NCBI GenBank assembly: GCA_947172415.1
Contig: OX359190.1
Span: forward strand, 7,812,001-7,876,000
Direction of reading: 5' to 3'
Source of the DNA: Chondrosia reniformis
Lineage: Eukaryota; Porifera; Demospongiae; Chondrillida; Chondrillidae
DNA: 64,000 nt
Positions 8,029 through 19,799 of this stretch are shown piece by piece; positions within the stretch are counted from its first letter, which is position 1; each line of letters starts with the position of its first letter. Position numbers and translations under genes: made by a program. The notes below the pieces were generated by a model. It saw only the letters and a list, made by a program, of their open reading frames with translations, was not told the DNA's origin and ran no database searches.

Positions 8029-11000
8029 ATGAATGATAGTTGGCTATCACAATCCGGTGTTATTTTATACTATAGATCTAAACCAAAAATAAAAAATGGG
8101 ACCCAATGTGAAGGAGAAAAATCTTTAAATACTCAATCAAATATTGATATGAGTGAAAAAGAATTGAAAGAAATCCCAGGTGAGTCAAAAATACGAATGT
8201 TGCTCAAAGCATAGCATTTTAAATTTGTACAAATATTGCAATTCCTACTACAGGGTTAGGGCTAAAGCATACAACACCTACCTGCCTCCACTGTAATCTT
8301 CCATGTCCCTACACTTTTCTTATACCTGAACAAAAGTAATCTCTAACCCACACTGCATTACTATGTTTTACAAAAAGCATAAACATGGAAATATAATCAT
8401 ACAGAATCAAATTTACAGTAACTACAAAAGTGGTCAGAAAAATGCACAAATATTCCATTATTTTTATTCCGACATTGTTATAGATTCTCCAAAAGAAGTT
8501 AAAGATTTTATAAAAGATGAAACTTTTATTCGTTATCTACATTCCTGTGATTTCAAATCTCTATCATCTGTTTTGCACTGCAAAAAAGTTATTAGTGATG
8601 AGCAACTAGACAAATTACAAAATAGTAGTAGAAGGGAAGCTGCTGATAACTTATATACATTTTTAGTAGGAGATCCTAGTGCTAAGAAGTTAAGAAAATT
8701 AGCTAAAGTTTTGAAAACTAAATCTGCTGGCCATGACTGTCACAAGCACTTAGCACAATATATTGAAACACGATTCCCGGCTAAAGGTAGGATTTTGTGC
8801 ATTAAACTTTGTGTCCTATCATTCCCCAATCTAAAATTTCTCTTATCATTTAATGTACATAATACATATAGGTGCCTGTAAGAATCAAGAAAAAGACAAA
8901 GTTCAGGTCAGAATATATATATATATATATACCATGCATACAGCAGTAAAATGTGAATATTTTATTTGATTTAGTAGAAAATGGTATGTGATTAATGTAT
9001 ATTCATAGGTAAGGGTAGGCAATATAGACTCTTTTTAATACCGAATAAGTATTCACAATAATAACTAAATTACAACTAAAAGCTAATAAGCTTCTAGTAT
9101 GACATCAAATTCCTTCCCTTGACTATCACTCTGAAAATGTTTAAATATTTTGTTTGTAATTCATGGTCCCATATGTGTGAATAACATGGCTGACTAAAAG
9201 TGATGTTTTAATGTGAAGCAGACTTCTGCATGTGCCAATTTGCAATTGAAAGATGGCAGTAGGTACTTAGAAACTATAAAATGGTAAATAAAACACATTC
9301 CAGAGACGATCTGTGACAATTTGAGAAGGAGCAGAAAAGGATGATGACACAACAAGAGATACACATATGACATACGTACGTAGGAGACAGAACACTGGCA
9401 AACTGTAGCAGATTTGAATTCCTTTAGGTATAGGCTATTAGTCACAGCTAGAAAAAAATATTTTGATATCCCTAATTCATTCTACGTACGTACGTACGTA
9501 CACGCAGATACCATTTGGTTTTGCATAAATAGTGAAATTATATAGTAATACTGCCAACCCTTATTCATAAGTTTTCAGTACAATTTGTATTGGTAACAGT
9601 GTTACTTATTGATTTACTTTATTACCTTTCCTCTTTTTTGCAAAATATCTTAAAATTATGTTAAAATCTCTGCTCTTTTTATAGGAAAGCAGAAGAATCT
9701 TAAATAAAATTTACAAATTATCTGCCCGTGAAGACAGCTGGATGCCACCTATTGATCATGAGTGCCATGGTTTAGAGTTACTTCCTGTACAGTTTATTGA
9801 GGTTAAGCAATCAATTATTAAGAACTTCAAAGAAAATTTAGAAGCTGAAAAAGAGCCAATTCAGTATGCAGATCTATTTTCCAGTTTTGACTCCCAAAAA
9901 GTTGCAATGTTAATTGAGGGTGAGCCTGGTATTGGCAAAACCCTTTTTACCAAGAAATTGTGCAAAGACTTGGCTGAGGGAAGAATTAGGCATACATTTA
10001 CACTGGTGATTAGAGTGGTTTTAAAGGTTTTCAAGGACACTCCCTTTGAATTAAGGAGTCTTATCCATAGTTGTACAGCAGATGTTAACTATTCACTTGC
10101 TCCAGAAGAAGTAACTCTTATAGATAGTGCTATACGTGAAAGCTTTGGGAAAGGGGTTCTTTTTGTTTTTGATGGCTTTAATGAGCTTTCAAGGCAATCG
10201 CAGGAGACTTCCTTGATTACTGAAATTATTACAAGCAAAGAATATTCTTGTCGCGATTCTTCTTTTATCGTCACCTCAAGACCTGTTGCATCATATGCTG
10301 TTTGCAAGCATAAAACTATATCTAAAAAAATTAAAATAATAGGGCTTGATGAATCTAATCAATCACAGCTAGTTGCTACATATTATGGTAACCAGAAATT
10401 TGAATTTGCTCCACTATACAAAAGTGTTTGCAAAAATCCATTCTATTTAAAATTGCTTTGCATTGTACACAGGTTTAGTGCTTCAGAAAATATTCCTCAT
10501 CTAAGTAACTTAAAGACAGAAATCATTATTAATGTTGTCCCCTTTGTAATTCAACGTTATTTGTGCAAAAGCAAAAGCAAAAATGACCCTGAAGATTTCA
10601 TAAGGAGTTTGGAGGACATTTGTAACCATAAGGAAGTAGGAAGTCAATTTGTTAGGCTTTGCAATCTGGCTTTAAAAGAAATTGCAAGTGGTAGCTCTTC
10701 TTTATCAGAAAAAGATTTTAGTTTACAGGATGGTTTGGATTTTGTTAGTTGCCTTGTATATAAATTCATTGGCATGGAGCAGTCATTTTACTTTGTACAT
10801 GATATTTTTAAAGAACTATTTGCTGCCTATGCCTTGGTTTGTTTACCCCAGCAAGGATTTGTTGAAAATTCCAACAAATTTATTGAAAGAGAATTTATTT
10901 TTCACTGTAGAGACGAATGTTTTTACTTTGGTGACATACAGAGTATGTCTAGTTCAGTCTTTGAATTTTACTGTGGACTTGGAGGTTTGAGCAATGCAGC

Positions 11001-14000
11001 AGTTCAAGAAAACCTACTTCGAGGGCTCAAACAGAGCTATGGAACTGTTTCAACTATGTCAGATGAAAGTGCATTGTATTACTTATGTAAACTCTACAAA
11101 GAAAATCAAAGCAAATTTCCTGATGTTCTATACTCCAAAATCGTTGAAGAAACAGGCCCTGAATGGTTCATAGATACCAGTGTCTTCCATAACCCTTTAT
11201 TTAATGACGCTGAACTTTTTCTTTTGCATTTTATAAACTGTCCACCAAAGCACTGTGATCATAATGTAACTGGATTGCGTTTTAAAAAAATCTCTATTCA
11301 TTGCCTGATAGAGTTTCTTCCTAAATTGAAGGTGGCTATTTCTTCTCTCATTTTGGAGGAAATTGTAGATATGGATGGTTGGTTGCACATGTTTAAGTGA
11401 TATATAGTTTCATCTCTTACAGCTGTGGTCTGGTACTACTTTTCTTTTTAATGCATAGCCTTACATTTTTTAGAGAGCTAAGGATCTAAGAATTAAAAAA
11501 AGACTTCAAGGGTCACTGATGAAGGGTGGTATTCTCAGAATCAGCTGTCTGACCCAGTGGAGCAAAGACAATAGAAGATTCCTGTATCCTCATCCAAAGC
11601 TCTAGGTTTAATTTTCGTAAGTATGTATATATGTATCTTATATAGCTACGTATGAGTCTTAGTTATACATATGTACGTATATACGCAGGAAAGTGAAGTT
11701 CTGGAACATTATACTGTATTTTCAATCTCTCTTGTCTACAGACGACTTGATCGAAGAATTGACAGAGAAAATTGAAGCTCTCAATTGTGGTTTGTCAACC
11801 TTGAAAGTCTTGGATTGCAAAGTAAAAAATGTATGTAGTTAATCTGTATTAAATTATAAGTATGACCGTAAGATAATATATATAGCTGTTGTCGGTGGTT
11901 TTTGTTACATTGTATATATGAGCAGCTGGTCTACAAATATAATTGTTGATTTAGTAATATTTGGTTGTTTGACACATACAGTAACTGTAAGAGATGAGGA
12001 TGTTATCCAAGATGTACTGCAGTTGATTATTAGTTGCATATATACATTTGTGCACTACAAGAATGTATGTACTAGTAGAGATATGGGTACAATATACATA
12101 TAGCAGCATGGCATATAAATTGCTCCTTTATCATACTCCTTTAGTATTCATGTCTGAGATGTTCATTTGATATTTTATCATGATAACAATCTATAGGTTC
12201 TGGAACAGTTGCAAGATAGTGATTCTGTTAGTGAAGTCCAAAGTATGGATTCTGAAACCACAAATTCCAATATTGAAGATTATAATAAAGATTCGGAAAG
12301 ATCAAGTACTAGTTTTGGGTCTTTTCTAAACCTTGAAGCTGATGAAGAGAGTGAAGAAGAGGACATGCATTCATTGACAAGTGAAAGCCTTACAGATGGT
12401 TTCTGTATTATTCAAAATATTCTCCACCGCCAGGAATTTATTAGCCAATTAGTTAGGTTGTCATTAAAACCAGGTTAGTGACACATAATATACAATTGTC
12501 ATGTTATGCATGTAATCCTTGCATTAGCTACCTGTATATATGTACATTGTGAGTAGATAGGGGACCTTAGAAACTTCATCTTATAAAGGTTGCTTTCTGG
12601 AGAAACTAAATTTTCAATTATTAAGGACATGTATACTATTGATCATTAATACATTTATTAAATATTATAGCAGTCATTAAAATACTTCACATAATGGTGC
12701 TGATTTTAATTCTTGGAATTAGCCACAAGTTGCCTGTTAGTAATACTTTGAGAAGTACGTAGAAACACTGGATTTTAATATGTACACACCTGTACGTAAT
12801 TGCTAAATGGGGTACAAAGAAAAAGTTGATACCCAAATGATGTGGTTGTATGGCTCATCAAATTTTCTCTACACTTAAAGAGTTCTATTATTGTATTGTT
12901 ACATACTTTTACTTGCAGTTTCGGTAAACCATTTATGTCAATATTTTCATGTAGTTACCCCAGATATTGTAAGAATTTTGTCAGAATTGAGTCAGCTAAA
13001 GTATCTTTCACTTTCAGAAGGAGAAAGTAAAATTCCAATTAATTATTTCTTTGATATTTGTAAGATCAAACTAGAAACACTGAAGCTCAAGTCAATTCAA
13101 TTTGATTTACAGTCTTCAAGTGAAGCAGTAAGTATATGGATTTTTTTTATTTTCCTACGTATATCTTCATCATTCTCATGGTATATTTTACATTGTATAT
13201 ATTACTGCTAAATCAGGTTGACATCGATCAAATAACCCAATCTGCTAGCTGTCTAGGCAGTCTCAAGCATCTAACCCTGTCTGGTTGTGATACGTGTATA
13301 TCTAAGGGCCTGTTAGAAGTTCCTATACCACTTAAAACGCTGAAATTTACAATACGCAATCAAAGGGAACTTGAGTATGTTCTCAAACACAAGCAAAGAA
13401 ACGCTTTATTAAGCAATATTGACATTAGCAATGTCAAACCAAGAAAACAGCTGTGCCAGCTTCTTGATCATAGCTGTATGAAAGGAATTGAAGTTCTAGA
13501 TTTTGAATTTTGCGAAATGAAGGTAATTTCATAGACTATGCTATACATTGTCAATCTTTAATTCACCTGCGACTTCTTCTATCTAGAGCTCAAAAGAGTC
13601 CGCTAAAACTGAAGAGTCCTTTCAAAAATTTATTGAAAATACTAGTTTCCTGAAACAAGTAATATTTTGGAACTGTGATGAGCACATAACCACTGGAATC
13701 ATCAGTGGAATTATTGGAAACACTTCAATAGAAAACATTGAACTGAAAAATTGCAATTTTTCAGGTATATATTCCCGCATAATTATACGTAGTTACAGTA
13801 ACCATTGTCAAATTACAATGTATTCCAACATGAGTCACAGTATTTGGATTAGGTATACTTGTAAATAGAATCTGCCTAATTTTAATACAGTCTCTCTATT
13901 GTCGATACTTTATTTCAAATGACAAATCTACAGTGTTAAATTGTCTACTATGTATAATATATATTTTTACAAATAGCATATGCATATATTCTATACATTA

Positions 14001-15482
14001 ATGCCTTCGTATTCATCATGAGCTCTGAGTGCAAAATTGATGCATATTTGGTTGTCAACCATAATAGAAAGATTTACATACATACAAAAAGACAGTCTAT
14101 ATAATTTCCTTGGATCTGTGTATGGTCCTGGGCCATATACAGGCTACTTGTTCACCTTTCACTATATACCAATGTTCCCTTCACAGAAACAGATCCAATA
14201 TGGCTATTGTTTACTGTACATATGCATGGTATCACTGTTTGTGTGCAGTGGTAACAATGAATAGTATCAAAGCAAAGGAGTACAAGTATACTTCAAGCTG
14301 TCTGTGTTTCTTTGATGATTTTTTCGATCTAGGATGACTGGGAGGCAATCACCTGTTACCATTTTAATAGGACTTTGGTCACCCAGCCAAGATTAGACTG
14401 CGGTCACTTGGCTGATTTGGTGTAATATTTTCCAGTGAATATTTGCTTATCATCGTAGCCTTTGCACAGCTCAGCGTAATTAACTCCCTTACTTCAAGCT
14501 CTTAGTTAGATTCCTTATTTCCTTTTTATGCACTCATATTACCTGCTGCAGCAGTATGTTAGAATAATTCTCTTCCTGATTCAAGTGCCATTTTTCAGTT
14601 TTGTAATATCCAAGTTTAGATAATCGATCCTATAACTTCTAATTCTAGAGATTAATACCATGTTACCATAAATCAATTTCACTCGAAATGTTCTACTCTG
14701 ATCATGAGTGGGAAGTACCTATGATTGAACATTAGGTGAGAATGAATAAATGAAGAACCATACTGTCTGATAATTGATGACTTTAGTCCAAAATCACTAG
14801 GATATTAATCGACATAAATTCTGAAATAATGATACAGCCAAGAGAAAGTGCCCAATTTTAGATAGTGTCTGAAAAAATGCCACATCCTTTACATATGGCT
14901 TCTACAAGTTATTATGTATACCTGTGCATGTTGTTGATAACTATAGGATGTGGCAGTCTTCTGGAACGTTTGGGACAGTGCTTGGAGAGGAAAGGCATAA
15001 GAAGGATTTCTCTTGCCTCAGATCAAGCATTTCCCTTTGTAACGTTTTTAATACATGCACTTAATGGTCACAGAAATCTAATTAATGACCCTGAAGAGGA
15101 AAAGAAAGAGCTTACAGAAGTTGAGATTGAATGTACTAACACTGAAGTATGTTTCAAGCCCTGTTATGTATACGTACACATATAATTACTTCTTTAATTT
15201 TATTGACAGGTGTGTGAAGATAACTATCAAGATCTTTGTCGGATGATTCCAAAGGTTGTAGCTGAAAATTCAACATTAGAGATCCTCATTGTACTTGCTG
15301 GTGAATGTTACAGTGACTTAGCTAAAAGTGTGCTACGTGGAGCATTGGAGAATAAAACATTAAAGTATCTGAAGCTCAAAATGCATGATAAAAGTCATGA
15401 TGAAAATTTTGTTAATTTGATAGAGGAAGTCAGAACAAAGAGACCACAATTGCGACTGGACATTGAAAACACATCATTTTAG
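8029..15482 (+). CDS. NLR protein, CARD-like + NACHT + LRR (NLR-1)
   Basis: Cytosolic innate-immune-type receptor of the NLR (STAND NTPase) family. My exon model is 8029-8179, 8484-8786, 8872-8906, 9685-11377, 11742-11830, 12197-12473, 12919-13127, 13217-13522, 13587-13764, 14947-15146 and 15210-15482. All junctions are GT..AG with matching phases; the total is 3714 nt, about 1237 codons. Order: a CARD/death-fold-like region, NACHT with Walker A GEPGIGKT, Walker B VLFVFDGFNEL and sensor SFIVTSRP, an acidic Ser-rich linker, then irregular LRRs. The Walker B has N where DGxDE is usual (the broken paralogue has D). An alternative start is ATG 8149, the only start shared with the second copy. Ligand and partners are unknown. 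By family knowledge it would oligomerise on ATP and recruit death-fold adaptors. Confidence 0.85.
8484..8906 (+). CDS. NLR-1 exons encoding the CARD/death-fold-like domain and a 35-nt microexon
   Basis: Exon 8484-8786 starts after a TTATAG acceptor (phase 1) and encodes an all-helical-looking segment, including KDETFIRYLHSCDFKSL, VISDEQLDKLQ and LRKLAKVL. The spacing resembles a CARD, though a DEATH domain is possible. The microexon 8872-8906 encodes ACKNQEKDKVQ and changes the phase from 1 to 0. Without it the NACHT exon would be read out of frame. The microexon is conserved at 59171-59205. Confidence 0.65.
9685..11377 (+). CDS. NLR-1 NACHT exon
   Basis: One 1693-nt exon opens with ESRRILNKIYKL and carries GEPGIGKT (about 9919-9942), FVFDGFNEL (about 10162-10188) and SFIVTSRP (about 10261-10284). 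It then carries the winged-helix-like SCLVYKFIG...FYFVHDIFKELFAAYAL and a first LRR-like stretch. It ends at a GTTGGT donor (phase 1), which joins perfectly to the acceptor at 11742. If that donor is not used, translation continues only to the TGA at 11398-11400, which would give an LRR-less product. The same arrangement is kept in the second copy. Confidence 0.85.
11480..11612 (-). mobile_element. SINE-like repeat in an NLR-1 intron (minus orientation)
   Basis: The reverse complement reads agctttggatgaggatacag ... ccactgggtcagacagctga ... cttcatcagtgacccttgaa, the same family as 4776-4900. It is shared with the second NLR (61760-61890), so it was inserted before duplication. Confidence 0.55.
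11742..15482 (+). CDS. NLR-1 LRR exons
   Basis: Seven exons follow the NACHT exon. 12197-12473 encodes an acidic linker (DEESEEEDMHSL). The others carry LRR-type hydrophobic spacing: LSQLKYLSLS, LETLKLKSIQF, LGSLKHLTLSGCDTC, GIEVLDFEFCEMK, IENIELKNCNF, LKYLKLKM. The last exon ends in ENTSF-stop at 15482. LRRs supply ligand binding and autoinhibition in this family. The repeats are irregular in length, so domain databases may score them weakly. Confidence 0.75.
13765..14946 (+). other. Long NLR-1 intron carrying a dispersed repeat
   Basis: This 1.2-kb intron is the longest in the LRR part. Bases 14316-14490 match 38958-39150 at good identity (ggatgactgggaggcaatca ... tccagtgaatatt), in the same orientation. 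At 38958 the block is an insertion relative to unit 1. I take it as an unclassified short interspersed element. No coding exon is seen in the intron. Confidence 0.55.
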
Positions 15483-16595
15483 TCCCAATCATATATGTTC
15501 CAAACAGCCATTTAAACAAAACTTATATTTTTCTCCTATATACGTATTATTATATTATGTTTGTATATAGACCTAAAAACTGTCTTTAAGTAGTGACTAG
15601 ATAGCCTGTTGCAATCAGGTCTCTTACTGGAGCAATAATTGCATAAGAATAGGGTCTGATTTCATCAGACAAGTGACTAGCAGAATGCAATTACTGTTAA
15701 TCGGATTTACGAAACAGATGCCCTGCAAGGTGTAATATAGTAATAGTAGTAAGTTATTGATGGCTCAGCTGGGTGCTGCAGTATCTGGCATATATTGAGT
15801 CAAGTCAGTAATGATATCTAGTCACCTCTTGCACAATTAATCTGAGAGTGTGTAGTAGGAAGTAGTATAGCTATTAGAAAATCTATAAATTGGATCTCCT
15901 TTTGCTTGCTATGTTGGTAGACAAACTTACTATCTTCAGTTATAAATTATAATAAGATCAAATAAATGTATTCTTAAAGTCTTCAAAGCCACCAGACAGT
16001 CCTATAAGATGTTTAAATATTTCTTCTTGAAGCCAAGAACATCTCTTTGAAATTTTCATGGACAGCATATTATTTAACTGAAAGAAAATGGATAATTCAT
16101 CATTTACACACCTTTACTACAAGGCAATGCCACCCTCTGAAATTATACACATAAGTAGCTACAATATAATAGTATCAATTATCACTCTTGTTAGATTAAT
16201 GAGCTAGCCACACACTTGACACAAAACATTAATCTGACAATTGCAATGGAACCAGTCTTATGTAGCATGGAACAGAAAGGAGTTTAGATACATGCTGAGC
16301 ACTGACTGTATGGGTGAACTGACTAGATGTCAAGTAAAAGTGTACAATTTGACAGTGAAGGCTCTTTGAGTATTGTAAGCCAGCTAAGGAAGGGGTTAAA
16401 ACGAGTACCAGAACAGAGCTAAAGGTGTAGTTAATAAGCCAAAAGCTTAGCGATCTGTACATTGAGAGATAATGAAACTTATAATTAAAGACTTTATAAT
16501 TATTGTAGGAGCATTGGGAATGGCTTGAGCAACTATATGTAGATGAGTTTATGTATGTATATGACCTCCATGTTGTTATTATATTTCCTTTGAAG
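15483..16595. other. Segmentally duplicated non-coding DNA
   Basis: From 15567 onward this is near-identical to 35390-36390. No gene is supported; the minus-strand open frame at 16229-16633 is not matched in the other copy. Confidence 0.6.
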
Positions 16596-17698
16596 GACTT
16601 GTTCTTTGGATATATTAGGTCTTTCTGCAACATTTGTCTCCTCTGTTAAAGTTGAAAAACTTCCAAGAGTTGTGGCTTGGTATTTTGGATGTCATGGAGA
16701 AGTATTACTTTATTGAGGATTCAGAAAGTTTGGTGAGCACTTTAGGTTCTGTAGTTGTGACTGAGTTGAGGGATCTAATTGACCATTAACTTCTGAATGT
16801 ATAGGAGTAAAGCCTTGTCTGATATGATAGGAAAATGGCCATTCAGCTGAATGTGGCTTTCAATTATGGCAGTTGTCATGGTAACGTATTGAGAAATTTC
16901 TTCCTAGCTGCAAAGCGAAATATTTCCCACTTCCAAGAGTTCTTCAGTCACACCCACTGACGTGACCACACCCACTGATGTGACCACGCCCACTGATGTG
17001 CCCACCTACAGAACAAGCTGTAGAAAGAGAATCAGAAAATGGTAATTCGGAACAAGCCAACACTGAGAAAGTTAACACTCCACCTAGTAAGCACATCTCT
17101 GAACTTGTGGACACCTAACAGTTAAATATGGATATGAGTCCGGTTGTACTGTTGATCTCCTAAATATGAATCACAGTGTGAACCTAAAATAGAATATTAA
17201 CATGATAAGGCTTACCACTTGAAGGTTACTTTTAAAACACAGAGATTTGAGGATTAGAAACTCTTTTTGAAGGAAGCAATACGTACAGTACATAATGTGT
17301 ACATATGTATATTAGGTCGTATGTACTGTTATTCGGTATGTCATCAATTTTAAAACAAATAAAATAGATACATACATGTACCATGTAATTTAAGGAAAAC
17401 GATTAAGTGTATTGATTTATGGGTTGTTCATTTTACCAGCCTGACCTATTGTAATAACAACTGCAATATTAACATACATATGTAGCCTTTAGCATATGCC
17501 TTATAATTCTTAACACCTTAACACTTAACTGCATGTAGTGCCCGTACAGTTATTCTGGTTCCCTTGCATCCTTACACAGGTATGGTGGCAACAACTGGGG
17601 AGGTCAGCCAGTACTGATATCACCTGTGACTGTTGTGAAGCTCAGTAAACCACTACCAGTAGTAAACAATGTTTCAAGCACTAATAACCAGTCATAGT
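16596..17698 (+). pseudogene. Broken GBF1-like (ARF-GEF) C-terminal fragment, unit 1 copy
   Basis: Homologous to the open three-exon fragment at 36391-37433. Here exon 1 has an extra base near 16604 and again near 16711. The middle exon has lost its first part, including the MLLVM segment, and a base is missing near 16903. The last exon lacks 12 nt. With these lesions it cannot encode the same product. Confidence 0.55.
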
Positions 17699-18286
17699 TG
17701 TGTTCTAGAGCTTTTATTATTTATGATGTAAACATTCAATAAGTGAAATATATACTACTCCATTGTTAATTGTGTCAACAATGAACGCGTATACATACAG
17801 TAACTCAGACATGTATTTACTTGCTATATACATACGTACATACATAGGTTATGTGGTCCGCTTTTGATCTGTCAGCTCAAATACATAATGTAATGACCTC
17901 ATTTTCTAAATACAAAGTTTACCAGCAGTATATAGAAATAAATTTTGTGTTACCAGGTATCAGGTATTTATGAGTACAAAATATTACATTGTAAAATATA
18001 TTCCATTTGGACAAGCTTCTAGAAATCAAAACTGTTTCTTTGTGCATGTACACTGTATGTACAATTTTTAAGGGAAAATATGCTTATTTTATGGGTACTA
18101 TTGGCTAATATCCACAGTTTGTGAATGTAAGCTGTAATAGCATATAAGTGTTTATATTTCTTATATTTTACTATAATTTTTTGAGAGTAAATTAAAATGT
18201 ACTGTAATTTAGAAAGTGATGGATATTTGTACATATGCATGCGCAGTATATAATTCATTGTTATCATTCATTCTTGAACTGCTCTA
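17699..18286. other. No gene seen; duplicated at 37434-38040
   Basis: AT-rich DNA between two convergent genes. The two copies are very similar. Nothing coding is supported. Confidence 0.5.
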
Positions 18287-19568
18287 TTACTTTGTGCATA
18301 CTGCACATGTCAGCAGTTTGTTTGACTGATAAGGAGGACATGGAATTCCATTGCAGCTGGCCCTCATCATAACACCCGTAGAAGGATTGATATTTGCTGC
18401 ACTTCCAGGAACTGCTTCAGCTGAGGTGTCTACACAAATTGTTGTCTTTTGGCCACCACGACCACTGTGTTCAGCCTCAGTCATCATGTATCCATAGTAC
18501 TCTCTACTCCAGCCAGAGGGACAGGTATAACGAGCTGGGACCATTAACAGCTGTGATCTACCATTGGCATTACAGACCACACAAGGCATGTCTGCTTGAT
18601 TTAGACTATTGTATGGTGAAGTGCTACCTACCACCTCATATTCTACTCCATGTACAGTTGTGCCACCCAAGTGTTAGCTTTATCCTGAGATAAGTAATGA
18701 GGACTATTAGGAAGACAATGATGGTCAGTGGTCCCACCTGTTTTACTATGCCTACCACCTGCTGCTCTTCCTGAATATACAACATCAGCTCCATTTGGAC
18801 ATGTAGTCCTCCCCCATCTGACATAGACAGCTCCACTAGAGGCAGTGTCTCCCTTTGGACCTACTATACCTGGTGCACCTTTCTGTCCCTTAGCACCACT
18901 TACTCCTGGGAGACCAGGAGTGCCTGGTGAGCCTTTCTCTCCTTTCTCACCTTCTGTTTGCTGGGTAGAGTAAACAACATCCCTGCCATCCCTTCCTGGA
19001 GGACCAGGTGGACCAGATGGACCAGACAAACCATCTCTTCCATCTCTTCCTGGTAAACCAACTTTGAGTGTAGGTGTTTCACAGTTGTCATCAGTTTCCT
19101 GCCTTTTCCTGAAGACATGATTGACATAGATAGAGCCTTATAATAAATATGTAGAAAGAAAATGTGAAGTAATTTTTTTTGTTCCTTTTACCTATTAGTT
19201 TATCGAGACCCTTAAAGATCTAGTCTACAAAATGTTACTATAAGAGTATTACTCAGTTATGTATCTGCAACATTTAAGGCTGCCAATACTGGGTTATAAT
19301 TGAGCTATATATACACATCCTGTACTATTATGCACCTCTATACAATACTGATTGAAAGAAGCAGTGTATAATGTATACCTGTAGTTAGAGATTCCACATT
19401 TGGCTTGTCCGTATTGATAACAGTCATTGGATCTTCCCTGTTGATGGTAGTCTTGATGTAGTTGATTTCTTGTTGCATCCAAAATATGAGTATTCCTTCA
19501 ATGATAACAGCTCCTGTTAAAAGTACAAGAGCTGTGAACAGAGCCACTTTAGAACTTGTTTTCTCCAT
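18287..19568 (-). pseudogene. Membrane-anchored short-chain (spongin/C4-like) collagen, frameshifted
   Basis: Exon 1 (19379-19568) encodes a type II membrane anchor: MEKTSSKVALFTALVLLTGA then IIEGILIFW. Exon 2 (from 19136 down to 18287) encodes a short Gly-X-Y tract (GPSGPPGPPGRDGRD, then GEKGEKGSPGTPGLPG) and a Cys-containing globular C-domain beginning VYVRWGRTTCP. That layout is typical of poriferan short-chain collagens. Relative to the unit 2 copy there is a 2-nt insertion near 18651-18656 that puts a TAG at 18643-18645, after QLYME. The rest of the C-domain is open in another frame. Either this is a recent pseudogene or a sequencing/assembly error. It would act as a cell-surface matrix protein. 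Confidence 0.75.
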
Positions 19569-19737
19569 CCTTCTGAGTTACGTATTACAGCTTAAAGAGT
19601 CGAAATACACAACCACTAATGTCTTTACAAGGATCCCACTAATTTGATATTTATACTCTTGACCACTTCTAATTACTTTAAAATAGTATATACTCCGTTG
19701 CCGGGGCAACCGCCTGTGTTTAAATTTCGTAACCGTG

Positions 19738-19797
19738 ATATAACAGGATTTAAGAAGCTATTATTATACTGCATCGGCTTCTTAAATCCTGTTATAT
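19738..19797. repeat. Near-perfect 21-bp hairpin with an 18-nt loop
   Basis: ataacaggatttaagaagc and gcttcttaaatcctgttat are exact reverse complements with flanking paired bases. It lies about 170 bp upstream of the collagen start. A second small palindrome, gttgccggggcaac, lies just before it (19697-19710). It could be a foldback element or a pre-miRNA-like hairpin. It is missing from unit 2, where the interval is deleted. Confidence 0.75.
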
Positions 19798-19799
19798 AT

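Noticed and set aside
9742-11400. Free-standing 552-codon NACHT gene
   Set aside because: The exon has open sequence and an acceptor upstream (9685), an upstream CARD-like exon in phase, and LRR exons downstream in phase; it is one exon of a larger gene, though an LRR-less isoform is possible.
16229-16633. 134-codon minus-strand ORF
   Set aside because: Not conserved as an open frame in the paralogous DNA at 36000-36400, and overlaps the GBF1-like fragment.
18394-18693. 99-codon plus-strand ORF (and its counterpart at 38153-38485)
   Set aside because: Antisense shadow of the collagen C-domain.
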